A DNA stretch of 26,888 nucleotides, taken from NCBI GenBank assembly GCA_937896835.1, contig CALBOJ010000040.1, forward strand, positions 1-26,888, written 5' to 3'. The stretch is from an uncultured Collinsella sp. (lineage in GTDB: Bacteria > Actinomycetota > Coriobacteriia > Coriobacteriales > Coriobacteriaceae). Numbering within the stretch: the stretch's first letter is position 1; every line of letters begins with the position of its first letter. Below the pieces are notes generated by a model. It was not told the DNA's origin, made no database searches, and was given only the letters and a program-made list of their open reading frames with translations. Made by a program: the position numbers and the translations under genes. Positions 1-6,985 of the stretch are shown in pieces.

Positions 1-740
1 CCGCCATCGGCTGCGATGCGGGCGGCTGGAGGCGCGTCCTGGGCGTCGACGTGGTCGACACCGAGTCCTACGACTCGTGGCTCGCCTTCCTGCGGGCCAT
101 CCGCTCGCGAGGGGCGGCGGGCGTGCGGCTCGTCGTCTCGGACGCCCACCCGGGGCTCGTCCGGGCGCTCGGCGAGGTCTTCCAGGGCGCCGCGTGGCAG
201 CGCTGCGCGGTCCACCTCATGCGCGACTGCATGCGCGAGGCCGGCTCCTGGCAGCTCAGGCGCCGCGTGGGCAGGATCGTGTCGCAGGTGTTCCGCGGGC
301 GCGACGCCGCCACCGTGACGGCCATGTACCACGCGGCGTGCGACATGCTGGAGGGGTGCTGCCCGAGGGCGGCGGCTGTGCTGGAGGAGGCCGAGCCCGA
401 CGCGCTGGCCTACCTCGACTTCCCGCCGACCCACTGGAAGCGCCTGCGCACCAACAACGTGCAGGAGAGGACCAACCGGGAGATAAAGCGCAGGTCGCGC
501 GTCGTGCAGGTGTTCCCCTCCACAGGGTCGCTGGTGCGGCTCGCGGGCGCGGTCATGTGCGAGCAGGACGAGATATGGCAGGAGTCCAGGTACTTCTCGG
601 AGGCGAGGATGAACGAGCTCTACGACGACGGGCGCACCCGGGGGATCGACGGTCACATCGAGTGGGCGCGGCTTGAGGCGGAGGCCAGGAAGATGCTCGA
701 GTCCGGCCTCGAGCTTGCGGACAGGGTCGAGGCGGCATAG
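1..740 (+). CDS. IS256-family (MULE-like) transposase, 5'-truncated by the window edge
   Basis: This is a DDE transposase that cuts and rejoins the ends of its own element. The frame is open from base 3 to the TAG at 738-740, giving about 245 residues; the N-terminal third lies off the window. Family hallmarks visible in order are an AIGCDAGGWRRVLGVDV block, the second catalytic aspartate in VVSDAHPGL, the conserved GAAWQRCAVHLMRD stretch with Cys and His, and the catalytic glutamate in NNVQERTNREIKRRSRVV, followed by a VFPS motif. The order and spacing match IS256 transposases. Codon use is extremely GC-rich compared with the genes to the right. The visible part has no frameshift or stop, so the element could be intact. 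Confidence 0.9.
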   Translation, partial: AIGCDAGGWRRVLGVDVVDTESYDSWLAFLRAIRSRGAAGVRLVVSDAHPGLVRALGEVFQGAAWQRCAVHLMRDCMREAGSWQLRRRVGRIVSQVFRGRDAATVTAMYHAACDMLEGCCPRAAAVLEEAEPDALAYLDFPPTHWKRLRTNNVQERTNREIKRRSRVVQVFPSTGSLVRLAGAVMCEQDEIWQESRYFSEARMNELYDDGRTRGIDGHIEWARLEAEARKMLESGLELADRVEAA

Positions 741-795
741 GATATCAACCGTATTCCAGATTGCAGGACGCAGGGCCGACTCGCTTCGAATCGGG

Positions 796-823
796 CGCTA
801 CACCAACTTTCTCGACACTACCC
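796..823 (+). repeat. Candidate right terminal inverted repeat of the IS256 element
   Basis: The segment ends in CAACTTTCTCGACACTACC, resembling the ACTTT..GACACTACC termini that I recall for IS256 relatives. It is also where the phospholipase frame meets a stop: the TAG at 820-818 on the minus strand lies inside this terminus. The matching left repeat is outside the window, so the call cannot be confirmed here. Confidence 0.5.
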
Positions 824-2146
824 GGCTTCAAAGCCCCGCTCGTCTCGAACGAGACACATGGAGGTGCTGTCGGTGTGTGCTGCGATTTTGTCGTCCCATT
901 GGGTGAGGTCGAGGCCCCATGTGTGGCTGCTTACGCTGTTGCCGGCGAGCCCAAACCGACGCAGCAGGACGATCTTTCCGCGCACCTCGCCCAGCGTGGG
1001 GATGCGACTCGATGTGTAGAACAGGTCGGGGTTCTCATCCAAAACCTTGCCAAAGGCCGTCGTGAGGCTTTCGTTGGTAGCCTCGCCATTGCCCCGCGAC
1101 ACGAGCATGATGAGCGCTTCTGTCGGGTTTTCGCTCAAAAACGTATTGAAGTACCCGATGACATCGGAGAGATGCATAAAGTTCCCGTCTTTTTTGAGCA
1201 GGTAACAAGCTCCGTGGTCGATGCCGGGGTCGCCGTTCTCGTCGTTCTTTCCAAGTCGGATATCAAAGTAGCGAATGCCTTCGAGCAACTGCGTGGGGAT
1301 GTAATCCTGCTGGCATTTTGCTTGGGAGGATTGGGGCTCGGTGTCATTGTCCACGCTGCAGGTGCCCGAATCGTGCGTGCCCGGGATGCTCAGTTCGTCG
1401 AGGAACTTGCTGTTGTCGACGTATTTCATCCAACAGGGCCCGTCGACGTAGCTGCTGTACGTGATCCAGTCGAGGCTGCTAACCGTGGCATCGTTCTTTT
1501 TCATATCGTAACCGATAAGTTCGAGCTCCCACGGAATGCTCTTACTCTTATGGCAGATCTTATTGTTGTCCTGGTCTTTGCCGTCCGATTCTATTGCCAG
1601 GTACTTAATGTCTTTTTTCTCGGTTTCTTTCTCGACCGTGCGGTCTCGGATGATATAGGTTCCGTTTGACTGGCGTTTAAACGCAAAAGCGCGGCTGGGC
1701 TTGTCGTCATACTCGCCACTCCATACGTGGATGACCTTTCCATCTTTGTCCGAGTCGCCGTCGACCGACCAAATGCTGTAGCCCGTCTTTTTATGCTCTT
1801 CGAAATTGAGTAAGGTGCGGATGGCATACCAATTTGTATTATCTGCATCGGTCACTACGTGTTCAAGGATGAGTTTGCTGGACGTGCCGTCATTAAACAG
1901 GTGGCAGACGTTGCCGCGAACGTTGCCGTCTTGGTTGACGCTCGCGGTGCGAAAATAGCCCGCGGGGCGAAGGCGAATGATGAACTTGTCGAGGGTGGCC
2001 GCCGGTGTGGGCGTGTCTTCTGCAAATGCCGCGCGCACGGGAAGGCCCAGCGCCGCGGTTTCGGGCAGGCTTGCAAATGGCGACAATGCTGCGAGTCCTA
2101 GGCCCAGCGTAAATGCTCGACGACTGATGGCGTGGTGTTCGGTCAT
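818..2146 (-). CDS. Secreted phosphatidylinositol-specific phospholipase C-like protein, 3' end cut by the IS256 element
   Basis: Likely a secreted phosphodiesterase of the bacterial PI-PLC family, which cleaves phosphatidylinositol or GPI-type lipids. The 442-residue product starts with a twin-arginine signal (SRRAF, residues 8-12, then a hydrophobic stretch and an A-F-A cleavage region near 42). Residues 55-212 form a beta-rich region with D-x-D-G and W motifs, possibly a lectin-like trefoil (weak inference). The PLC X-type catalytic region follows: IPGTHDSG with His258, QLLEGIRYFDIRLG at 287-299, DHG with His311, and PTEALIMLVSRG at 341-352. The two histidines match the general acid and base of Bacillus PI-PLC. 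GGAGGAGTT directly precedes the ATG. The C-terminus ends abruptly after a VRDERGFEA stretch, where family members continue for tens of residues. The stop codon is supplied by the IS terminus, so the protein is probably truncated. Confidence 0.8.
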   Translation of the reverse strand: MTEHHAISRRAFTLGLGLAALSPFASLPETAALGLPVRAAFAEDTPTPAATLDKFIIRLRPAGYFRTASVNQDGNVRGNVCHLFNDGTSSKLILEHVVTDADNTNWYAIRTLLNFEEHKKTGYSIWSVDGDSDKDGKVIHVWSGEYDDKPSRAFAFKRQSNGTYIIRDRTVEKETEKKDIKYLAIESDGKDQDNNKICHKSKSIPWELELIGYDMKKNDATVSSLDWITYSSYVDGPCWMKYVDNSKFLDELSIPGTHDSGTCSVDNDTEPQSSQAKCQQDYIPTQLLEGIRYFDIRLGKNDENGDPGIDHGACYLLKKDGNFMHLSDVIGYFNTFLSENPTEALIMLVSRGNGEATNESLTTAFGKVLDENPDLFYTSSRIPTLGEVRGKIVLLRRFGLAGNSVSSHTWGLDLTQWDDKIAAHTDSTSMCLVRDERGFEAG

Positions 2147-2350
2147 AACTCCTCCATTCGCGGGGTGCGGTTATGCGCTCGTTTTGGTCACTATACTGCC
2201 CGGATGTCTAAACGTGTTGGCTTAATTGTCTGCGCGGTGCTATTAATCGGCGGGCGGACGCGTTGGGGCGCTTGTCTATTTGTGTTGCTACCGCGCTGGG
2301 GGTGGTTTTGCCGTCCGGCACCCTCGCGTTCGCCGGCTATCGGCATAAGA

Positions 2351-2380
2351 AAGGGAGGGCCGGCGAGCCGATCCTCCCTT
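2351..2380. repeat. Strong hairpin downstream of the lipoprotein gene
   Basis: AAGGGAGG (2351-2358) and CCTCCCTT (2373-2380) are perfect arms with an inner CGGC/GCCG pair. There is no T-run on either side, so it may be a weak terminator or an mRNA 3' stabiliser for the minus-strand lipoprotein gene that ends 70 bases away. The rest of the 304-base gap 2147-2450 shows only a TATACT box at 2192-2197 and a possible broken small frame (see findings). Confidence 0.45.
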
Positions 2381-2450
2381 AGTACGAAACGCTGGGGCAC
2401 CGCCGCTTGTTGGCGCTGCGCTCGTGTTTTTCGTTGCGCTCGCGAGTCGC

Positions 2451-3038
2451 TTAGCGCTTAATCTCGATATCGTCGAGCTTAACATCCATGGCCTCGGTCT
2501 TGGCCTTGGCGATATCATCGGCAAATTCCAGAGACTTCATCATGGTTTCGACGGCATCCTTGTGCTCCTCGACGTTGTCGATGCGCACGTAGACGCTGCC
2601 GCCGCCTGCTTCGGTGAAGTACTCAGTCGTCACGCCGCCCGAGTGTGTATAGGAAGCGTTGCGCCAAGTCTTGCCGTTGTACTTGACGGGGTCATTCTCG
2701 GTCCACTCAAAGCTGGCATTCCACTTTGCCTCGTAGTCGAACAGCTCGTCGGCGTTCTTGTCAGGATCGAAGACGGGGATGAAGCGATCGCTGGCGTGCT
2801 CGCTCTCGGTGAACTTAAACTGGGCCCTGTCGGCGGTATCGCCTGCGACGTCGGTGACCTCGACGCCCTCGGGGACCTCGACCTTAAACCAGATGAAGTC
2901 GGTCCTCATATCCACGGCTGGCTTTTCCGCACCGCCACCGCTGCCGGTAGCTCCACCGCTTCCGCCACAGCCCACCAGGGCAACTGCGGCAAAGAGACTC
3001 ATGCAGAGGGTGAGAATCGCAAAGGCCTTCTTTTTCAT
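2451..3038 (-). CDS. Small secreted lipoprotein of unknown function
   Basis: A 195-residue lipoprotein anchored on the outer face of the cell membrane. It has a short Lys-rich start (MKKK), a hydrophobic core and a lipobox L-V-G-C with Cys24, the predicted lipidation site. A Gly/Ser-rich spacer (25-36) leads into a single acidic globular domain rich in aromatic residues (FIWFKVEVPEGVEV, then WNASFEW, YNGKTWRNASYTHSGG and a C-terminal MMKSLEF helix). The alternating pattern resembles small lipoproteins that carry a beta-sheet fold with a late helix, but I do not recognise a named family or substrate. GAGGAGG lies about 8 bases upstream of the ATG. It is a single gene, separated from its neighbours by about 300 bases on each side. 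Confidence 0.8.
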   Translation of the reverse strand: MKKKAFAILTLCMSLFAAVALVGCGGSGGATGSGGGAEKPAVDMRTDFIWFKVEVPEGVEVTDVAGDTADRAQFKFTESEHASDRFIPVFDPDKNADELFDYEAKWNASFEWTENDPVKYNGKTWRNASYTHSGGVTTEYFTEAGGGSVYVRIDNVEEHKDAVETMMKSLEFADDIAKAKTEAMDVKLDDIEIKR

Positions 3039-3240
3039 GGTCGTGTCCTCCTCGATCTGTAACCGCCCATGGATTACCTGCCTTTACTGTACGCGCGGAC
3101 GGCTCGCTAGGGTGGGCCATGTGTCCCATTCTGGGTGCCGGATTTGCGCCGTTAAGTGGCAATATGCGCGGGCGCAAAAGAGGGGAGGGCCGGTGCCGAC
3201 GCCTATCGTTCGTCATAGAAATCCGCGATGGCCAGGTGTG

Positions 3241-3269
3241 CTGACGCTTATGTGCTTATGGGCTAGACT
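3241..3269 (+). promoter_or_regulatory. Candidate sigma70-type promoter for fchA-folD
   Basis: CTGACG (3241-3246) and TAGACT (3264-3269) are separated by 17 bases and point to the folate gene pair about 75 bases downstream. A small GGCGG/CCGCC hairpin (about 3301-3313) lies in the predicted leader. Otherwise the 308-base gap 3039-3346 shows no clear gene. Confidence 0.4.
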
Positions 3270-3346
3270 TAGCATCATTACGTGTTTGATGCGGTTGGCC
3301 GGCGGTTGCCGCCCGACCGATCTATATGACTTGAAGGTGCATGCGT

Positions 3347-3979
3347 ATGAGCCAAGAGATGATGGACAAGACCTGTCGCGGGTTTGCCGAGGCGCTGGCC
3401 GCGCGCGAGCCGGTTCCCGGCGGTGGCAGCGCGAGCGCCTTTGTGGGCGCGCTGGGCGCCTCGCTGTGTGGAATGGTTGCCCGCTACGGTGCGACCAATC
3501 CCGCGCTTGCTGATCGTGCGGATGACCTGACGCGCGCGTTTGCCCAGGCTGATGAGCTGGCCCAGGAGCTTGTCGAGTTGGTTTCCGAGGACGTTCGTGC
3601 CTACAGGCGGGTGTCCGCGGCGTACGGTATTCCGCGTGACGATCCGGCTCGAGCGACCGCGATTCAGGATGCGCTGCATGTGGCAGCCATGCCGCCGTAT
3701 CGCATTATGGATGCCTGCGGGCGCGCACTGGCGCTGCTCGAGGACATGGCCGATAAGGGTTCGCGTCAGCTGCTGTCCGATGTGGCGTGCGGCGCCGTGT
3801 TCTGCCGTGCCGCTATGCAGGGCGCGAGTTTGACGCTCTTTGCGAACACCACGTCTATGAAGGATCGCGCTCGTGCTGAGGAGCTCGAGACGGCGTGTGA
3901 TGAGTTGCTCGACACATGGTTGCCGCGCGCCGATGCGCTGGCGCGCCGCGCCTCCGACGCTGCAAGGAAGAGGGGATAG
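3347..3979 (+). CDS. fchA: Cyclodeaminase/cyclohydrolase family protein (FchA-like methenyl-THF cyclohydrolase)
   Basis: A member of the formiminotransferase-cyclodeaminase C-terminal family, whose stand-alone bacterial forms (FchA) open 5,10-methenyl-THF to 10-formyl-THF or deaminate formimino-THF. The 210-residue product has the usual stand-alone length. Hallmarks are the loop PVPGGGSASA (22-31), followed by a GALGASLCGMVA helix, and a late DVACGAVFCRAAMQGASLTLFAN helical segment with the NTTSMKDR turn. It is cytoplasmic and all helical. I chose ATG 3347 over ATG 3341 because the GAAGGTG site ends only 2 bases before 3341 but about 8 before 3347. It is followed after 2 bases by folD, so the two are almost certainly co-transcribed and probably translationally coupled. 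The folD partner lacks cyclohydrolase residues, so this gene may supply that step. The alternative, formimino-THF cyclodeaminase, cannot be excluded, since no histidine-degradation gene is nearby to decide. Confidence 0.85.
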   Translation: MSQEMMDKTCRGFAEALAAREPVPGGGSASAFVGALGASLCGMVARYGATNPALADRADDLTRAFAQADELAQELVELVSEDVRAYRRVSAAYGIPRDDPARATAIQDALHVAAMPPYRIMDACGRALALLEDMADKGSRQLLSDVACGAVFCRAAMQGASLTLFANTTSMKDRARAEELETACDELLDTWLPRADALARRASDAARKRG

Positions 3980-3981
3980 CC

Positions 3982-4836
3982 ATGGCTGAACTGCTGAAGG
4001 GTGCTCCCGTTGCTCGCGCTTTGACCGTGGAACATGCTGCTCGCTGCGCAGCCCTGCGCGAGCGCGGCGTTGTTCCGACGCTGGCCATCGTGCGTGTGGG
4101 CGAGCGCGAGGACGACCTGTCCTACGAGCGCGGCGCCCTCAAGCGCTGCGAAAAGGTTGGCATTGAGGCTCGCCGCATTTTGCTTCCCGCCGATGTTTTG
4201 CAGGACGAGTTGTTGGCCGCCATCGAGGACATCAATGCCGACCCCGCTGTTCATGGCTGCCTGATGTTTCGTCCGTTGCCCGCTGGGCTTGACGAGGATG
4301 CGGTTGCCGCGGCACTCGATCCCGCCAAGGATGTTGACTCCATGACGCCGGCCTCGCTGCTTACCACGCTTTCGGGGCGAGGCGAGGGCTTTGCTCCCTG
4401 CACGGCCGAGGCTGTGTTGGCGTTGCTGGACCATTACGACGTTGAGCTGGATGGGGCCAAGGTCGCGGTCGTCGGTCGATCGCTGGTGATTGGCCGTCCC
4501 GTTGCCGCCATGCTTACGGCTCGCAATGCCACGGTAACGACGTGCCATACGCATACGCGTGACTTGACTGCCGAGTGCCGTGCGGCTGATATTATGGTTG
4601 CGGCCGTTGGACGCGCGCGCACGATTGGCGCGGATGCGGTTCGCGATGGCCAGACGATTATCGATGTTGGCATTAATTGGGACGAGGCCGCTGGCAAGCT
4701 GGTCGGGGACGTTGATTTTGATGCTGCAGAGCCGGTTGTTGGTGCCATTACTCCCGTGCCGGGCGGCGTGGGGGCTGTGACCACCGCGATTCTCGCCAAG
4801 CACGTGATTGAGGCGGCGGAGCGCGCATCGAAATAG
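3982..4836 (+). CDS. folD: FolD-family methylene-THF dehydrogenase, variant lacking cyclohydrolase residues
   Basis: A FolD-family enzyme that oxidises 5,10-methylene-THF to 5,10-methenyl-THF with NAD(P)+ in cytoplasmic one-carbon metabolism. The 284 residues match the family length. Conserved blocks are the tetrahydrofolate-binding N-domain, KDVDS (116-120, Asp119), PCTAEA (139-144), the nucleotide-binding VVGRSLVIGRPV (163-174), VDVG-type IIDVGINWD (226-234) and ITPVPGGVG (256-264). Two key positions differ. The Y-x3-K motif reads Y48-E-R-G-A52, so the cyclohydrolase lysine is alanine. The VQLPLP motif reads MFRPLP, so the glutamine is Phe96. In studied homologues these residues serve mainly the cyclohydrolase step, so this protein may be dehydrogenase-only, with FchA upstream taking over. 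The ATG at 3982 follows AAGGAAGAGGGG. Confidence 0.9.
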   Translation: MAELLKGAPVARALTVEHAARCAALRERGVVPTLAIVRVGEREDDLSYERGALKRCEKVGIEARRILLPADVLQDELLAAIEDINADPAVHGCLMFRPLPAGLDEDAVAAALDPAKDVDSMTPASLLTTLSGRGEGFAPCTAEAVLALLDHYDVELDGAKVAVVGRSLVIGRPVAAMLTARNATVTTCHTHTRDLTAECRAADIMVAAVGRARTIGADAVRDGQTIIDVGINWDEAAGKLVGDVDFDAAEPVVGAITPVPGGVGAVTTAILAKHVIEAAERASK

Positions 4837-4937
4837 GCGTTTTTGACCACAGAGGTTGCCGAGGTCGCGGTTTCGCCCTTTTTGTGCCGAAGCGATACAC
4901 TGTTGCCGTTTGATTTCTTCGCTCAAGGAGGATGCGC

Positions 4938-6461
4938 ATGCCGTGCACAACGATTTTGGTTGGTAAGAACGCGAGTTACGACGGCTCGACGCTGGTTGCC
5001 CGCAATGAGGACTCGTCCAATGGAGTATTTGAGCCCAAGCGCATGCGCGTAGTACATCCCGACGAGCAGCCGCGTGTCTACACGAGCTTCCTGAGCCACC
5101 TGACCGTTGAGCTGCCCGACAATCCCATGCGTTACACAAGCGTCCCCGACGTTGTCCCGGGCCATGGCATTTGGGCCGAGGCCGGTTTCAACGAGCTCAA
5201 TGTGGGCATGTCCGCAACCGAGACGCTCACCACCAACGAGCGCGTTCGCGGCGCCGACCCGCTCGTCGACTACGTGCCCGCCAAGGGCAACGAGGACGAG
5301 GACGGCTATGTTCCGGCGCAGCCCGGCGGTCTGGGCGAGGAGGACATGGTGACCCTGGTGCTGCCATATGCCAAATCCGCCCGCGACGGCGTACGCATTC
5401 TGGGTGACCTGCTCGAGCGTTATGGCACCTACGAGAACAACGGCATCGCCTTTAGCGACGTGGACGAGATCTGGTGGCTCGAGACCATCGGCGGCCACCA
5501 CTGGATCGCCAAGCGCGTGCCCGATGACGCCTATGTGACCATGCCCAACCAGCTGGGTATCGACAGCTTTGACCTGGATGACGCCGAGGGCGCCCAGGCC
5601 GACCACATGTGCTCCGCCGACCTGCGTGCCTGGATGGCCGAGTGGCATCTGGACCTGACGCTGGGCGTCGATGGCGACGGCCCGGCTGCGATCTTTAACC
5701 CGCGCGAGGCCTTTGGCTCGCACAGCGACAGCGACCATGTCTACAACACGCCGCGCGCCTGGTACATGCAGCGCTGCCTCAACCCCAGCGATGTGTGGGA
5801 CGGTTCCGAGGCCGACTACACGCCCGAGAGCGACGATATCCCCTGGAGCCGCGTGCCCGAGCGCAAGGTGACCATCGAGGACATCAAGTACGTGCTTTCG
5901 AGCCACTACCAGGGCACGGAGTACGACTGCTACGGCAGCAAGGGCACGCCCGCCACGCGCGGTGCCTATCGCCCCATCGGCATCAACCGTAACAGCCAGC
6001 TCGCCGTGCTGCAGCTGCGCCCCTATGCGCAGCCGGCCTACCGCGCCGTGCAGTGGATGGCCTTTGGTTCCAACTCGTTTAACGCGCTGGTTCCGCTGTA
6101 CGCCAACGTCGAGACCATGCCCGAGTACTATGCCGATACGCAGGCTCGCGTGACGTCCGAAAACTTCTACTGGGCCAACCGCCTGATCGGAGCGCTGGCC
6201 GACGTCCGCTTCCATGAGTGCGGCCGCGCTGTGGAGGACTACCAGGAGAAGGTCGGTGGCATGGGCCACAAGCAGATCCATGACGTCGACGCTGCCGTAG
6301 CCGCGCTGCCCGAGGCCGAGGTGCCTGCCGAGCTTGCACGCGCCAACGAGGAGTTTGCCGAGCTCGCGCGCGTGGAGACCGATGCCCTGTTGGGCAAGGT
6401 GCTCTACACCACGAGCTGCGCCATGAAGAACTCTTTCGCGATGAACGACAACGTGAGATAG
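4938..6461 (+). CDS. pepD: C69-family dipeptidase (PepD-like)
   Basis: A peptidase of family C69 (U34 dipeptidases such as lactobacillar PepD), which cleaves dipeptides with broad specificity in the cytoplasm as an N-terminal-nucleophile hydrolase. The 507-residue product has Cys3 as the presumed nucleophile (MPCTTILVGK), followed by the family signature DGSTLVARNEDSS. Further conserved stretches include GHGIWAEAGFNELNVGMSAT, the DEIWWLETIGGHHWIAKRVPDD block and the late ENFYWANRLIGAL segment. The start is ATG 4938 rather than ATG 4932: AAGGAGG ends directly at 4931, giving a usable 6-base spacing only for 4938, and this start places Cys at position 3 as in homologues. There is no signal peptide. 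A 100-base gap after folD with a TACACT box near 4896-4901 suggests its own promoter. Confidence 0.92.
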   Translation: MPCTTILVGKNASYDGSTLVARNEDSSNGVFEPKRMRVVHPDEQPRVYTSFLSHLTVELPDNPMRYTSVPDVVPGHGIWAEAGFNELNVGMSATETLTTNERVRGADPLVDYVPAKGNEDEDGYVPAQPGGLGEEDMVTLVLPYAKSARDGVRILGDLLERYGTYENNGIAFSDVDEIWWLETIGGHHWIAKRVPDDAYVTMPNQLGIDSFDLDDAEGAQADHMCSADLRAWMAEWHLDLTLGVDGDGPAAIFNPREAFGSHSDSDHVYNTPRAWYMQRCLNPSDVWDGSEADYTPESDDIPWSRVPERKVTIEDIKYVLSSHYQGTEYDCYGSKGTPATRGAYRPIGINRNSQLAVLQLRPYAQPAYRAVQWMAFGSNSFNALVPLYANVETMPEYYADTQARVTSENFYWANRLIGALADVRFHECGRAVEDYQEKVGGMGHKQIHDVDAAVAALPEAEVPAELARANEEFAELARVETDALLGKVLYTTSCAMKNSFAMNDNVR

Positions 6462-6560
6462 GGATTTCCCGTCGATCGAATAGCGCTTAAACGCTTTGTC
6501 GCTTTCACTCAATCTTGGGTACAAGAACGCCAATGCAGTTGTTTGTGATTGGAGACAACC

Positions 6561-6977
6561 ATGGTTATGAAACTCGATCAGCTTGTTAACGGCGCCATCA
6601 ACGTGGGCTTTGGCGCTGCCGCCGTTGCTGTCGAAGGCGGCAAGAAGGTCCTCGACGACCTTAACACCAAAGGCGAGCAGGTCCGCAAGGACACCGCCAC
6701 CCCCGATATCGCCCGCAGCGTGTCCGACATGTTCGAGCAGGCCGGTGGCACCATCTCCGATCTGACCGAGCGCTTGGGCATGCAGGGCGAGACCGCGGCC
6801 CAGCGCGTGCTCGACGAGCTCATCCTGGCCCGCGTCCGCGTCATGACCGCCCCCGAGCGCACGGCCTTCCTGGCCCATGTGCGCGACATCGTCGATTCGG
6901 TCGAGGACAACGTGACCTCGGTGCCCGTCGAGTCCGTTGAGCCCGACGATGCGAAGGATACCGAAGAGGCCGAGTAG
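6561..6977 (+). CDS. Phasin-like helical protein preceding the ABC1 kinase
   Basis: A 138-residue, mostly helical acidic protein. Residues 10-30 form an amphipathic, Ala/Gly-rich segment (VNGAINVGFGAAAVAVEGGKK). Next come a charged helix pair (LDDLNTKGEQVRK, RSVSDMFEQAGGTISDLTERL), a VRVMTAPERTAFLAHVRDIVDSV helix and a disordered acidic tail. The pattern resembles poly(3-hydroxyalkanoate) granule-associated or phasin-like helical proteins, but no polymer synthesis genes are seen here, so the functional link is weak. ATG 6561 follows GGAGA at normal spacing; a TTG 12 bases earlier is less likely. A candidate promoter, TTGTCG (6496-6501) and TACAAG (6520-6525) with an 18-base spacer, lies upstream. 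The next gene starts 8 bases after the stop, so the pair is probably one operon. Confidence 0.7.
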   Translation: MVMKLDQLVNGAINVGFGAAAVAVEGGKKVLDDLNTKGEQVRKDTATPDIARSVSDMFEQAGGTISDLTERLGMQGETAAQRVLDELILARVRVMTAPERTAFLAHVRDIVDSVEDNVTSVPVESVEPDDAKDTEEAE

Positions 6978-6985
6978 CAGCGCAG

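Larger units (their letters stand above)
1..823 (+). mobile_element. IS256-family insertion sequence, right part only
   Basis: The left edge of the window cuts into an IS256-family element. The visible part is the C-terminal two thirds of the transposase, about 80 bases of non-coding tail, and a candidate right terminal inverted repeat ending near 823. The region is clearly more GC-rich than the neighbouring phospholipase gene, which fits a separate origin. The left end and any target duplication lie outside the window, so the outer limit is inferred from the terminal motif and from where the adjacent gene loses its reading frame. Confidence 0.75.

Noticed and set aside
4923..6878. 651-residue open frame on the minus strand opposite the dipeptidase
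   Set aside because: It is a GC-bias shadow of the C69 dipeptidase and phasin-like gene, with no start site or recognisable motif.
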